Of a DNA stretch of 64,000 nucleotides, positions 19,014-29,048 are shown one piece after another. Positions within the stretch are counted from its first letter, which is position 1. Every line of letters starts with the position of its first letter. The notes under the pieces were generated by a model, which made no database searches, was not told the origin of the DNA, and saw only the letters and a list, made by a program, of their open reading frames with translations. Made by a program: the position numbers and the translations under genes. The stretch is taken from contig MSHJ01000010.1 of NCBI GenBank assembly GCA_001941065.1, forward strand, positions 1-64,000. The letters run 5' to 3'. This DNA comes from Alistipes sp. Zagget8. GTDB taxonomy: Bacteria; Bacteroidota; Bacteroidia; Bacteroidales; Rikenellaceae.

Positions 19014-20471
19014 CTACTTTTCGGGAATATTGCGCAGCGTGTCCACCAGGAAATCGTAGAACTTGCCCACCGAAGCGATCTCCACCTTCTCGTCGGGCGA
19101 GTGGGGATAGCAGATCGTTGGACCGAACGAAATCATGTCCATCCTGGGGTATTTGCTGCCGATGATGCCGCATTCCAGTCCGGCGTGGATGGCCGTCACG
19201 GCGGGTTTCCGGCCATAAAGCGCCTCGTAGGAAGCCGTCATGGCCTTCAGAATCGGCGACTCCATATTGGGGTTCCAGCCGTCGTAGGAGCCCGTGAGCT
19301 CGGTTTTGGCCCCTGCCAGCGCGAAGACGGCGGCGATGGACTCTCCCAGCGCCTCCTTCTCGCTGCCCACCGAACTGCGCAGCAGGCACTGGAGCTTCAC
19401 ACTCTTGCCGTCCGACACCACGCGTGCGAGGTTCGTGGAGGTCTGCACCAGTCCGGGCATCGCCATCGACATCTTCTGCACCCCGTCGGGGCAGGCGACC
19501 ACGGCCTTGATCAGATTCGCGGAAACCTCCTTCGGGAGCGTTTCGGCAGGTTTTTCAACCTCCTTCACCTTGATAGACACGGCATCCTCGATACCGGCAT
19601 ATTCCGTTTTAATGACTTTCTCATAGGCTTTCAGCGCCTTGGCGAACTCGTCGTACTCCTTCGTCCGGACCAGCACCACGGCTTCGGCCTCGCGCGGAAT
19701 GGCGTTTCTGAGACCGCCGCCGTCCACCGACGCCAGCAGCACGTCGCACGGAGCGGCGTTCAGCAGGCGGAACAGCACCTTGTTGGCATTGCCCCGCTGG
19801 CAGATGATCTGGATGCCCGAGTGACCGCCCTTGAAGCCCTTGACAGAGATTTTCGCAGCGGTGTAGTTGCGGGCGGGCGCCGGCTCGGCCTTATACTTGA
19901 AGGTGATGTTGGCATCGAGACCTCCGGCGCAGCCCACGTAGAGCTCGCCCTCCTCCTCGGAGTCGAGGTTCAGCAGGATGTCCCCTTTGAGAAGCCCCTT
20001 TTTCAGTCCGAAGGCGCCGTCCATGCCGGTCTCCTCGGTGGCCGTGAAAAGAGCCTCCAGCGGACCGTGAACGAGCGACTTGTCCTCCAGCACCGCGAGA
20101 ATCGCCGCCGCGCCGATGCCGTTGTCAGCCCCGAGCGTCGTGCCGTCGGCCGTCACCCAGCCGCCGTCGACATAGGCGTCGATGGGGTCCTTCGTGAAAT
20201 CGAATTTCTTGTCGTTGTTCTTCTGCGGCACCATGTCGAGGTGCGCCTGCAGAATCACGCCCTTGCGGTTCTCCATCCCCTTCGAAGCGGGTTTCGAGAC
20301 ATAGACGTTGTGCGCCGAATCCTCTTTGCATTCGAGGCCCTGCGCACGGGCGAAATCGAGGATGTATTTGCGGATCTTCTCCTCGTGGGACGAGGGACGC
20401 GGAATGCGGACGATCTCCGCGAAATGTTTCCAGACGAGCGCCGGTTTCAGCGCAGCCAAATTACGATCCAT
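19014..20471 (-). CDS. pepD: Cytosol nonspecific dipeptidase (aminoacyl-histidine dipeptidase)
   Basis: 485 residues, typical of PepD (M20 family). Metal and catalytic residues are visible in LQAHLDMVP (H77, D79), TTLGADNGIG (Asp near 116), EETGMDG (Glu near 145) and the lid-domain GGHSGIQI. It hydrolyses dipeptides in the cytoplasm. Leader element copy C lies 59 nt before the start codon. The lipid kinase gene follows. Confidence 0.95.
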   Translation of the reverse strand: MDRNLAALKPALVWKHFAEIVRIPRPSSHEEKIRKYILDFARAQGLECKEDSAHNVYVSKPASKGMENRKGVILQAHLDMVPQKNNDKKFDFTKDPIDAYVDGGWVTADGTTLGADNGIGAAAILAVLEDKSLVHGPLEALFTATEETGMDGAFGLKKGLLKGDILLNLDSEEEGELYVGCAGGLDANITFKYKAEPAPARNYTAAKISVKGFKGGHSGIQIICQRGNANKVLFRLLNAAPCDVLLASVDGGGLRNAIPREAEAVVLVRTKEYDEFAKALKAYEKVIKTEYAGIEDAVSIKVKEVEKPAETLPKEVSANLIKAVVACPDGVQKMSMAMPGLVQTSTNLARVVSDGKSVKLQCLLRSSVGSEKEALGESIAAVFALAGAKTELTGSYDGWNPNMESPILKAMTASYEALYGRKPAVTAIHAGLECGIIGSKYPRMDMISFGPTICYPHSPDEKVEIASVGKFYDFLVDTLRNIPEK

Positions 20472-20530
20472 AGCTTATCAAAGTTTAAGTTGTTTGTATA
20501 TTTTTCAAATCTCTTTTCGTATCCGACCGC

Positions 20531-20592
20531 CGTTGTCGCAGTCTGCGACTGCGTTTACAAGTCTGACCCACCCGGCTAAGAGCCGGGATTCA
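20531..20592 (-). promoter_or_regulatory. Two-hairpin leader element, copy C (pepD)
   Basis: Read on the minus strand: CCCGGCTCTTAGCCGGG, TGGGTCAGACTTGTAAACGC, hairpin GCAGTCGCAGACTGC, then GACAACG. It ends 59 nt before the pepD start. The first hairpin has the TCTTA loop of the wider hairpin family. Confidence 0.65.
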
Positions 20593-20641
20593 GAGGCGGA
20601 GTAACGTTACTGCACTCGGGCCCAATTCTGCGCTCCCATTT

Positions 20642-20668
20642 CTAAAAGCCGTTTCTTAAACGGCCCTC
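20642..20668. repeat. Single hairpin of the CTAAAA/TCTTA family
   Basis: CTAAAA followed by GCCGTTTCTTAAACGGC, a 6-bp stem with the conserved TCTTA-type loop, between phoH and pepD. Confidence 0.55.
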
Positions 20669-20703
20669 GGCGGGGGCTTACCCTTCGGGCGAGACGTCTG
20701 TCG

Positions 20704-21666
<963 letters not shown>

Positions 21667-21669
21667 AGA

Positions 21670-22263
21670 TCAGAATAGATAGCCGAAGCTAAGCGCAATA
21701 TTATAGGTACGAAGTTTGTCGAGCTGGCTTCCGTCGGGCAGCACCACCTCGTGCTTCGAGCGGAACTGGCCGTTGTAACGCAGGTCGATCAGCAGGTGGC
21801 GCATCAGCACCACCCCGGCGCCCACCGTATAGGAGAGCGTGGGACGGATACGCCCGAAATCCAGCAGGTCGCCGCCCGATTTCTGCTTGCAGTCGTTCAT
21901 CACCGTGAAGACCGGACCGGCATAGATGCGCACCGGGTTGAGCAGCCGGAACGACGCCAGCACCGGAACGTCGATCGAGTTCGATTTGAGGTTGATCTCC
22001 TTGCCGCCCGAAGGACGGATGCGGAGCCCCTGACGGACGTAGAGTATCTGCGGCTCGACGGCGAAGGCCCCGAGATTGACGGCCGTGACGATACCGGCCT
22101 GCCAGCCCAGTTTGTTCTTCACGTCGGCGGCGTCCATATTGGTCGTGTAATCGGGAATGTTGATACCCCCGACTACGCCCCACTCCACCCGGGCGCGGGG
22201 ACGTTGTGCGGCGGCGCTCAGCACGGCGCCCGCCAGCAGCAGGGTCAATAGTATTTTACGCAT
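21670..22263 (-). CDS. PorT-like outer-membrane beta-barrel protein
   Basis: 197 residues from the ATG at 22263; a GTG three codons upstream is possible. It has a signal peptide (MRKILLTLLLAGAVLSAAAQ) and eight alternating beta segments, including EWGVVGGINIPDY, GFSYTVGAG-like strands and a C-terminal LRTYNIALSFGYLF. This is the small outer-membrane beta-barrel family common in Bacteroidetes. It lies 3 bp before phoH in the same transcript; the link between them is probably only positional. Confidence 0.8.
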   Translation of the reverse strand: MRKILLTLLLAGAVLSAAAQRPRARVEWGVVGGINIPDYTTNMDAADVKNKLGWQAGIVTAVNLGAFAVEPQILYVRQGLRIRPSGGKEINLKSNSIDVPVLASFRLLNPVRIYAGPVFTVMNDCKQKSGGDLLDFGRIRPTLSYTVGAGVVLMRHLLIDLRYNGQFRSKHEVVLPDGSQLDKLRTYNIALSFGYLF

Positions 22264-22275
22264 ATTTTTCACTTT

Positions 22276-23427
22276 TCAACTTTTACTTTTCAGTTTGACA
22301 GAGGCCCAGAGCATGTAGCCGATGCACACGGCGACGAACAGCATCCCCAGGTGCGGATTGCCCGAAGCCCGGATGATGGCGCCGCAGACGGGTCCCGAGA
22401 CGGCTCCGGCCGAAATGGCCATAATCATCAGCCCGGCCACCTCGTTGGCGTTCCCGGGCACGGCCTTGGTCGCCACGGCATAGAAGGTGGCGAAGACGCA
22501 CGCCATGCCGAAGCCCAGCAGTCCCACGGCGGCATAGATCGCCGCCTCGTTGCGCACGAACAGCAGCGCAATGCACAGCGCCAGCGCCCCGGCCATGTTC
22601 CAGCCGAGGTATTTCACGTCGGAGATACGCACCAACACCCACGCGCCGACCAGCGTGCCGACGATGCGGCAGGCATAGAATCCCGTGGTGGTGAGTATCG
22701 ACGAAGGGTTGTCGATCAGCCGCACCGAGAGGAAGCCGATGCCCACGTCGGCGGCGATGAACGCGGCCACGCCCAGCGTCGAGAGCAGTACGGCGCGGTT
22801 TTTCAGCAGCCGGAAACAGTCGGCCAGTCCGGCGGCGCGTTCCGTCTGCGCGGGTTCCGGCACGGCGGTCAGCTGCAGCCACACGCCGCCCACGACCGTC
22901 AGTCCGGCATAAATCGGCAGCAGCAACCGCCACGAACCCGTCGCGGCCACCAGTCCCGTGACAATCGGGGCCAGCAGCAGGAGCGAGGTGTTGCGGAAAA
23001 TCTGCCCGACGGTCAGGTAGCTGGTCATCCGCTCGCCGGGGACAATGGTCGCCAGCAGGGGATTGACGGCCACCTGAATCGCCGTGTTGCCGACGCCCAG
23101 CAGGCCGAAGCCCGCGAAATACCACCCCAGGGCGCAGTCGGCGCCCGCAGCGAAAGGCACCATCAGGCCGACGATCGTAAAGGCATAGCCCATGAGCGCC
23201 GTGGCTTTGCGTCCCCAGCGGTTCATCAGCGCGGCGACCGGGGTCGAGAGCACCAGGAACCACAGGAAAACCATCGTCGGCAGGAAGCTCACGGCGGCCT
23301 GCTGTGCGGCCGGGAATTCGGCGGCGATGCGCCCCGTGATGGGGGCCACCATGTCGCAGAATCCCATGATGAAGAAGCCCGCAAGCACGGGCCCGAGCAA
23401 TTTCCGATCGACTTTATCTACGCTCAT
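22276..23427 (-). CDS. MFS transporter
   Basis: 383 residues and about 12 membrane helices. The ATG at 23427 gives MSVDKVDRKLLGPVLAGFFIMGFCDMVAPITG, an MFS first helix; the open frame continues upstream past the promoter and is not coding. Motif-A-like MNRWGRKATALMG follows helix 2. The overall pattern resembles the FucP/sugar-type branch, but the substrate is not determined. A -7 element lies 31 bp upstream. Confidence 0.85.
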   Translation of the reverse strand: MSVDKVDRKLLGPVLAGFFIMGFCDMVAPITGRIAAEFPAAQQAAVSFLPTMVFLWFLVLSTPVAALMNRWGRKATALMGYAFTIVGLMVPFAAGADCALGWYFAGFGLLGVGNTAIQVAVNPLLATIVPGERMTSYLTVGQIFRNTSLLLLAPIVTGLVAATGSWRLLLPIYAGLTVVGGVWLQLTAVPEPAQTERAAGLADCFRLLKNRAVLLSTLGVAAFIAADVGIGFLSVRLIDNPSSILTTTGFYACRIVGTLVGAWVLVRISDVKYLGWNMAGALALCIALLFVRNEAAIYAAVGLLGFGMACVFATFYAVATKAVPGNANEVAGLMIMAISAGAVSGPVCGAIIRASGNPHLGMLFVAVCIGYMLWASVKLKSKS

Positions 23428-23457
23428 CCGAGGCGAAATTTCCGGTTTCAAATTTTT

Positions 23458-23465
23458 CAAAGTTA
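23458..23465 (-). promoter_or_regulatory. -7 promoter element for the MFS gene
   Basis: The minus strand reads TAACTTTG, 31 nt before the MFS start codon. Confidence 0.6.
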
Positions 23466-23517
23466 CGTTTTTTTCCTTAAAAAACGCGTTCGGGATGCCG
23501 ATTATTTCCCAAATGCG

Positions 23518-23525
23518 TATCTTTG
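23518..23525 (+). promoter_or_regulatory. -7 promoter element, very close to the start codon
   Basis: TATCTTTG ends 9 nt before the ATG at 23535, so the message would have almost no 5' leader. Confidence 0.6.
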
Positions 23526-23534
23526 CAGCCGTCA

Positions 23535-24479
23535 ATGAACAAAAAACGTGCAAGATACGCTGCGGCCCTGGGAGTCGTCGCGGCCATGACAGCCGCCGCC
23601 GAACTGCTCGGCGAACAGGAGATCGTATTCCCCGAAATCGCGGCGCTGGCCGCCGGCATGTGGGTCGTCGATAAACAGGTGTGGCGCATCGGCCGCCGGC
23701 AGACGGTCTGGATGATGACGCTCGCCGCCGTGGTCGGCTGGCTGCTCGTCCGCTGGCCCGGGATGCCCGAAGCGGGAGCCATGGCCATCGCATTCCTCTT
23801 CGCCGCCGGATGCCAGGTGCTCACACGCACCTCGCTGGCGCCGATGCTCTCGGCGTGCCTGCTTCCGGTGGTGCTGGGGGCCGACAGCCCGGTCTATCCC
23901 GTCGCGGTCTTCGTCCTGACGCTCACGCTCTCGGGCGGGCAATGGTGGATGGAACGGCGGGGCCTGCGCCGTCCCCTGCCCCCGGTCTCCTACGCCCCGC
24001 GGCGGAGCCGGGAGTGCCTCGCGTGGCTGCGCATCTTCACGGTGCTGATGCTGCTGGCCGCAGGGCCCCTCTGGAGCGGCCTCACCTACCTCGTCCTGCC
24101 GCCGCTCGTCGTCACCTTCGTCGAATTCTCACGCCCCGGAACCGGACTGCACAAAGCCCCCGGGACCATCTGGATGCTGCTCGTGGCCGCCGCCCTGCTG
24201 GGCGCCGGAAGCCGTTATGCGCTCTGCGTACTCCTCGGACTGCCCGCGACGTTGGCCGCCCTCACGGCCTGCGGCATACTCTTCGTCCTGTTCGAGCGGA
24301 GCGGCCGCGTCTTCGCCCCGGCAGGCGCCGTGGCGCTCGTCCCGCTGCTCATCCCCGCCGCCGACCTCGCGGTCTATCCGCTGCAGGTCGCCGCGGGAGC
24401 CGCCGTGTTCATCGCCGCAGGGGCGCTGCTCGCCCGCGAAAAACCGGCCGCAGTGACGACGGATCAGTCCGCATCGTAA
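23535..24479 (+). CDS. Multi-pass membrane protein of unknown function
   Basis: 314 residues. The ATG at 23535 is preferred over the frame opening at 23523 because the promoter element ends at 23525. About eight or nine membrane helices are predicted. A central segment LTYLVLPPLVVTFVEFSRPGTGLHKAPGTIW is faintly reminiscent of HPP-family proteins, but the similarity is too weak to name it. It is transcribed divergently from the MFS gene. The gene is very GC-rich, like its neighbours. Confidence 0.7.
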   Translation: MNKKRARYAAALGVVAAMTAAAELLGEQEIVFPEIAALAAGMWVVDKQVWRIGRRQTVWMMTLAAVVGWLLVRWPGMPEAGAMAIAFLFAAGCQVLTRTSLAPMLSACLLPVVLGADSPVYPVAVFVLTLTLSGGQWWMERRGLRRPLPPVSYAPRRSRECLAWLRIFTVLMLLAAGPLWSGLTYLVLPPLVVTFVEFSRPGTGLHKAPGTIWMLLVAAALLGAGSRYALCVLLGLPATLAALTACGILFVLFERSGRVFAPAGAVALVPLLIPAADLAVYPLQVAAGAAVFIAAGALLAREKPAAVTTDQSAS

Positions 24480-24496
24480 GAAAACGCTGCGCACCG

Positions 24497-24528
24497 TTTG
24501 GACGGGAACGCAGATTTTCGTATATTTG
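24497..24528 (+). promoter_or_regulatory. Promoter of the CPA2 antiporter gene
   Basis: TTTG at 24497-24500, 20-nt spacer, TATATTTG at 24521-24528, 21 bp before the ATG. It shows that a TTG at 24526 cannot be the start. Confidence 0.75.
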
Positions 24529-24549
24529 TCTAAATTCCAATCGACGCAC

Positions 24550-26652
24550 ATGCTTCTATTCGCACCTATAAACCTGACGCTGCCGCTCGAGGACCCGATC
24601 CTGAAATTCATGCTGATTCTGGTCATCATCCTCGCGGCTCCGCTGCTGCTGAACAAACTCAAAATCCCCTATTTGCTGGGGCTCATCATCGCGGGTGCGG
24701 TGATCGGTCCCCACGGCCTGAACCTCGTGCTGCGCGACAGCAGCATCATCCTCTCGGGAACGGCCGGCCTCTTGTACATCATGTTCCTCTCGGGCCTCGA
24801 CATGGACATGTCCGATTTCAAGAAAAACAGCTGGCGAAGCCTCATCTTCGGACTCTACACCTTCTGCGTCCCGCTGGCCCTCGGCATCCTGGCCGGGTAT
24901 TACGTCCTGGGATTCTCGATCTACTCCTCGATTCTGCTCGCCGGACTGTTCGCCTCGCAGACGCTCATCGCCTACCCCATCGTCAGCAAACTCGGCATCG
25001 CACGCGACAAGGCCGTCACCATCGCCGTCGGCGGCACGGTCATCACCGACACGCTGGCCCTGCTGCTGCTCACCGTGATCGTCGGCATGGCCACGGGCAA
25101 CGTCGACGAAATGTTCTGGTGGAGGCTCGGCGGCTCGGTGCTCCTCTGCATCGCCATCATCGTCTTCCTCTTCCCGCGGCTGGCCCACTGGTTCTTCAAG
25201 CAGTGCAGCGACAACGTTTCGCAGTATATCTTCGTGCTGGTGATGGTCTTCCTGGGCGCCTACCTCGCCCAGCTGGCGGGTCTGGAGCCGATCATCGGCG
25301 CATTCCTCTCGGGACTGGCCCTCAACCGCCTGATCCCCCGCACCTCGCCGCTGATGAACCGCATCGAGTTCGTCGGAAACGCCATCTTCATTCCCTTTTT
25401 CCTGATCGGCGTGGGCATGCTCATCGACTACCGCGCCTTCTTCCGCGACTGGGAGAGCATCGAGGTGGCGGCCATCATGATCGTGCTCATCACCGCGGCG
25501 AAATTCATCGCGGCGTGGCTCACCCAAAAGACCTTCCGCCTCTCGCGCGACCAGCGGACGGTGATTTTCGGCCTGAGCTCGGCCCACGTGGCCGCGACGC
25601 TGGCCGCCGTGATGGTGGGCTACAACGTCATTCTGGGCCATACGCCCGACGGCGAACCCATCCGCCTGCTGAGCGAGAGCGTGCTCAACGGCACGATCCT
25701 GATGATTCTGGCCACCTGCACCGTCTCGACCTTCGCCACCCAGCGCGGCGCCCACAACATCGCCATCCGCAACACGCAGGAACCCGAGGAGAAGAGTCCC
25801 AAGCAGGAAGACCACATCCTGATTCCGGTGGCCGACGAACGCACGGCCGACGAACTGGTCGGCCTGAGCGCGATGCTCAAGCGGGCCAAGGAGCCCAACG
25901 GACTCTACGCCCTGCACGCCGTAGACAATCAGGTCGAGGACCCCAACGTCGAAAAACGGGCCCAGAAAATCCTCGACGTGGCGGCCACGGCGGCTGCCGC
26001 GGGCGACATCTACCTGCAGGAGCTGCTCCGCTACGACGTGAACATCTCCAACGCCATCGTCAGCGTGGTCCGCGAACGCAACATCACCGACATCGTGATG
26101 GGCATGCACCACGGAGCGCCCGCCGTCCCGGGCATTCCGGCGATTCCGGGCATTCACACGGGCACGGGTCCGGGCATCGGCAAGATGGCCGCCGACGTGC
26201 TGGCCCGAAGCAACGTCACGACCTTCATCTACAACCCCGTGCAGCCCCTGACGACCATCAAGCGCCACCTGATCGTGGTCCCCGAGAAGGCCGAGCAGGA
26301 GGCGGGATTCCAGCTGTGGCTGCGACGTATCCGCTGTCTGGCCGAGAATTCGGGCGTCAAAATCGTGGTCTTCGCCCCCGCGACGACGATGGAGTACCTG
26401 CGTCCGAAGGGCCGCAAACGCACGGCGAACCTCGATTTCGTGCCTTTCGAACTGTGGGACGACCTGCCGTCGCTCGAGCACGACCTGCGCGACGACGACT
26501 GTCTGTGGTTCGTGATGAGCCGCCGCGAGCGAATCTCCTACCACCCCGCCATGAGCCGTATCCCGGCCATGCTCGAACAGTTTTTCGCCGCTTACAGCTC
26601 CGTGCTGCTCTACCCCGTGCAGGCGGGCGACACCGAAAGCCGGTATATCTGA
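24550..26652 (+). CDS. Cation:proton antiporter (CPA2/Kef type) with C-terminal USP-like domain
   Basis: 700 residues. Residues 1-400 are the CPA2 exchanger domain with about 12-13 helices: KIPYLLGLIIAGAVIGPHGL, ASQTLIAYPIVSKLGIARDKAVTIAVGGTVITDTLALLLL with the TD dyad, and GLEPIIGAFLSGLALNR. Residues about 430-700 look like tandem universal-stress-protein domains (ILIPVADERTADELVGLS; IVVPEKAEQEAGFQLWLRRI). It probably exchanges Na+ or K+ for H+, with nucleotide-dependent control. The start is the ATG at 24550. Confidence 0.88.
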   Translation: MLLFAPINLTLPLEDPILKFMLILVIILAAPLLLNKLKIPYLLGLIIAGAVIGPHGLNLVLRDSSIILSGTAGLLYIMFLSGLDMDMSDFKKNSWRSLIFGLYTFCVPLALGILAGYYVLGFSIYSSILLAGLFASQTLIAYPIVSKLGIARDKAVTIAVGGTVITDTLALLLLTVIVGMATGNVDEMFWWRLGGSVLLCIAIIVFLFPRLAHWFFKQCSDNVSQYIFVLVMVFLGAYLAQLAGLEPIIGAFLSGLALNRLIPRTSPLMNRIEFVGNAIFIPFFLIGVGMLIDYRAFFRDWESIEVAAIMIVLITAAKFIAAWLTQKTFRLSRDQRTVIFGLSSAHVAATLAAVMVGYNVILGHTPDGEPIRLLSESVLNGTILMILATCTVSTFATQRGAHNIAIRNTQEPEEKSPKQEDHILIPVADERTADELVGLSAMLKRAKEPNGLYALHAVDNQVEDPNVEKRAQKILDVAATAAAAGDIYLQELLRYDVNISNAIVSVVRERNITDIVMGMHHGAPAVPGIPAIPGIHTGTGPGIGKMAADVLARSNVTTFIYNPVQPLTTIKRHLIVVPEKAEQEAGFQLWLRRIRCLAENSGVKIVVFAPATTMEYLRPKGRKRTANLDFVPFELWDDLPSLEHDLRDDDCLWFVMSRRERISYHPAMSRIPAMLEQFFAAYSSVLLYPVQAGDTESRYI

Positions 26653-26662
26653 CGGAAATAAA

Positions 26663-26694
26663 TTTGGCATTGCCCTCGGTTTGCGCTATCTTTG
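26663..26694 (+). promoter_or_regulatory. Promoter of der
   Basis: TTTG at 26663-26666, 20-nt spacer, TATCTTTG at 26687-26694. It lies 164 nt before der, so leader element copy B is within the transcript. Confidence 0.75.
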
Positions 26695-26743
26695 CAAATA
26701 ATTCATGGTGGCATTCCGGTCAGAATCCCGGTCGCGACGCGAC

Positions 26744-26812
26744 AAGTCCCCGCCAAGGTGGGGATTTAGGGGTGGGTCCAATTTGTAAACGCGGCCATAG
26801 GCCGCGACTACG
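26744..26812 (+). promoter_or_regulatory. Two-hairpin leader element, copy B (der)
   Basis: GTCCCCGCCAAGGTGGGGATTT-type first hairpin, then GGGGTGGGTCCAATTTGTAAAC and a second hairpin GCGGCCATAGGCCGC followed by GACTACG. It ends 46 nt before the der start, the same distance as copy A from uxuA. The preceding GTCGCGACGCGAC (26731-26743) is itself a palindrome. Confidence 0.7.
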
Positions 26813-26858
26813 CCCGCCGGAATTGTAAAACGGAGCAAAAACAGAATAAGAACAAGAT

Positions 26859-28163
26859 ATGAGCCTTGTAGCAATCGTTGGCCGTCCGAATGTCGGCAAA
26901 AGCACCCTCTTCAACCGTCTCGTGGGCGAGCGGAAAGCCATCATCGACGCGACGGCCGGAACCACCCGCGACCGCCATTACGGCAAAACGGACTGGAACG
27001 GCAAGGAGTTTTCCGTGATCGACACGGGCGGATACACCGTCAATTCGGAGGATATTTTCGAGGACGAAATCCGCCGTCAGGTGCTGCTGGCCATCGACGA
27101 GGCCGATGTGATCCTCTTCCTCGTGGAGGTCAAGACCGGCATCACCGACCTCGACATGCTGATGGCCGACATCCTGCGCCGGACCTCGAAAAAGGTCATC
27201 CTCGTCTGCAACAAAGTCGACAACAACGACCAGGTGTACTCCTCGCACGAGTTCTATGCGCTCGGGCTGGGCGATCCCTACTGCATCTCGTCGATGTCGG
27301 GAACCGGCACGGGCGACCTGATGGACGCCATCATGGCCGCATTGCCCGCCGAAGCCGCCGCCGAGGTGGACGACGACCTGCCCCACATCACCATCGTGGG
27401 ACGCCCGAACGTCGGAAAATCGTCGCTCACCAACGCCCTGCTGGGCGAGGAGCGCAACATCGTGACCTCCATCGCCGGGACCACCCGCGACTCGATACAC
27501 ACGCGCTACAACAAGTTCGGGATGGATTTCTACCTCGTCGACACGGCCGGCATGCGCAAGAAGGGCAAGACGATGGAGGACCTCGAGTTCTACTCGGTGA
27601 TGCGCTCGATCCGGGCCATCGAGAATTCGGACGTCTGCATCCTGATGATCGACGCCCAGCAGGGGCTCGAATCGCAGGACCTGAACATCCACAACCTGAT
27701 CGTCCGCAACCGCAAGGGCTGCGTGATCGTGGTCAACAAGTGGGACCTGGTCGAGAAGGACAGCAACACGATGAAGGAGTGGACGGAATTCCTCAAGAAG
27801 AAGCTCGCGCCGTTCAACGACATTCCGATCATCTTCACCTCGGTGATGAACAAGCAGCGCATCTTCGACGTGCTGCAAACCTCGATCCGCGTCTACCAGT
27901 CGCGCAAGCGGCGCATTTCGACCTCGGAGCTGAACGATTTCCTGCTGCCGCTGATCGAGAACTACCCGCCCCCCGCAACCAAGGGCAAGTACATCAAAAT
28001 CAAGTATGTCACCCAGCTGCCGACGCCGACGCCGCAGTTCGCGTTCTTCGTCAACCTGCCGCAGTATGTCAAGGAGCCCTACCGCCGGTTCCTCGAGAAC
28101 AACATGCGCGACAAGTGGGATTTTTCGGGGGTGCCGATGCAAATCTATTTCCGACAGAAATAA
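26859..28163 (+). CDS. der: Ribosome biogenesis GTPase Der (EngA)
   Basis: 434 residues with two GTPase domains in tandem, unique to Der. Domain 1: GRPNVGKST (8-16), DTGGY, NKVD. Domain 2: GRPNVGKSS (near 181-189), DTAG, NKWD. The C-terminal KH-like domain ends [10 protein letters not shown]. Der acts in 50S subunit assembly. A promoter 164 nt upstream and leader element copy B suggest post-initiation control. The last 30 bp recur 140 bp downstream. Confidence 0.97.
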   Translation: MSLVAIVGRPNVGKSTLFNRLVGERKAIIDATAGTTRDRHYGKTDWNGKEFSVIDTGGYTVNSEDIFEDEIRRQVLLAIDEADVILFLVEVKTGITDLDMLMADILRRTSKKVILVCNKVDNNDQVYSSHEFYALGLGDPYCISSMSGTGTGDLMDAIMAALPAEAAAEVDDDLPHITIVGRPNVGKSSLTNALLGEERNIVTSIAGTTRDSIHTRYNKFGMDFYLVDTAGMRKKGKTMEDLEFYSVMRSIRAIENSDVCILMIDAQQGLESQDLNIHNLIVRNRKGCVIVVNKWDLVEKDSNTMKEWTEFLKKKLAPFNDIPIIFTSVMNKQRIFDVLQTSIRVYQSRKRRISTSELNDFLLPLIENYPPPATKGKYIKIKYVTQLPTPTPQFAFFVNLPQYVKEPYRRFLENNMRDKWDFSGVPMQIYFRQK

Positions 28164-28334
28164 GTGTCCAAACGGGATTGCAACCCCAAAAGCCGTACAA
28201 TCCCCGAAAAATCCGGTACAGACAATCCTCCTAAATCCCCCTTTGAAAAGGGGGACTTTTGAGAAAAGGACACCCGATGCAGATTTATTTCCGACAGAAA
28301 TAATCCGTCCTAATCCGGCCCCGGCAACAAACAA
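28164..28334. repeat. Intergenic repeat block with a duplicated der 3' end
   Basis: The block contains CCTCCTAAATCCCCC with a hairpin (CCCCCTTTGAAAAGGGGG) of the wider dispersed family, followed at 28274-28303 by a near copy of the last 30 bp of der, CCGATGCAGATTTATTTCCG and on, ending in the same TAA. Confidence 0.75.
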
Positions 28335-28363
28335 AAATCCCCTCCTGCAACAGGAGGGGATTT
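28335..28363. terminator. Bidirectional terminator between der and the DUF417 gene
   Basis: Perfect 13-bp stem AAATCCCCTCCTG / CAGGAGGGGATTT with a 3-nt loop. Confidence 0.85.
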
Positions 28364-28366
28364 GCT

Positions 28367-28960
28367 TTATGCGTTCCGGCGTCGCTCGAGGAGCTTTCGG
28401 GCCGTGTCGGAGAGCAGCACCACCGCGCCGGCAAGGATGGCCGTGTCCTTGATCACGAGCCGTCCCGCGCCCGACAGCAGCGGGAACCCGAATTCTCCGC
28501 TGCCCAGGTCGGGAACCCAGACCTCGGGCGTAGTCACCAGGAACGAGAGCGTGCCGAGCGTCATCACGATGGCCAGCAGTTCGCCTACAAGCCCCACACG
28601 TGCGGAGAAGAACCCGAAGAAAGTCAGGATGCCGATCGACATGATCAGGATGCCCAGTCCGTGCGAAAAACCGTAGGTGTTGTTCTTCACGTGCCATTCG
28701 TGTTTGTCGGGATTGGAGCTGCCTTCGGGCATCTTGTAGTGCTTGTAATCGGGGGCCTTTTCGTTGTAGAAGAAGCTCATGAAGGGGCTGTTGGCGACGA
28801 AGGGCACGATGCCTTCGGCTTCGTAATTCCAAAATTTGAGTCCCCCGATCCAGACGAAGATCACCAGGATGGCGACCCGGATCATGCCGAGGCCGAGCCG
28901 CTGCGAGCCGGCAGCGATTTTCAGAAAGCCGTAAAACAGGCCGGAAAGTTTTTGCATCAT
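28367..28960 (-). CDS. DUF417 family membrane protein (RclC/YkgB-like)
   Basis: 197 residues, four membrane helices. Family-typical segments: IRVAILVIFVWIGGLKFWNYEAEGIVPFVANSPFMSFFY, then NTYGFSHGLGILIMSIG and LGTLSFLVTTPEVWVP, ending with LIKDTAILAGAVVLLSD-like sequence. E. coli RclC, in the reactive-chlorine resistance operon with the AraC regulator RclR, belongs to this family. Here an AraC gene lies directly upstream on the same strand and a catalase next to it, which supports an oxidative-stress role by analogy. Confidence 0.88.
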   Translation of the reverse strand: MMQKLSGLFYGFLKIAAGSQRLGLGMIRVAILVIFVWIGGLKFWNYEAEGIVPFVANSPFMSFFYNEKAPDYKHYKMPEGSSNPDKHEWHVKNNTYGFSHGLGILIMSIGILTFFGFFSARVGLVGELLAIVMTLGTLSFLVTTPEVWVPDLGSGEFGFPLLSGAGRLVIKDTAILAGAVVLLSDTARKLLERRRNA

Positions 28961-29048
28961 CGTTATTGGGTTTTAAAAGTTTCGATGGTGCAAAGTTCCG
29001 CATTTCCGCCCGTCCGAACGATGGCAGGAGTGCCGGATGACTTGGCGA

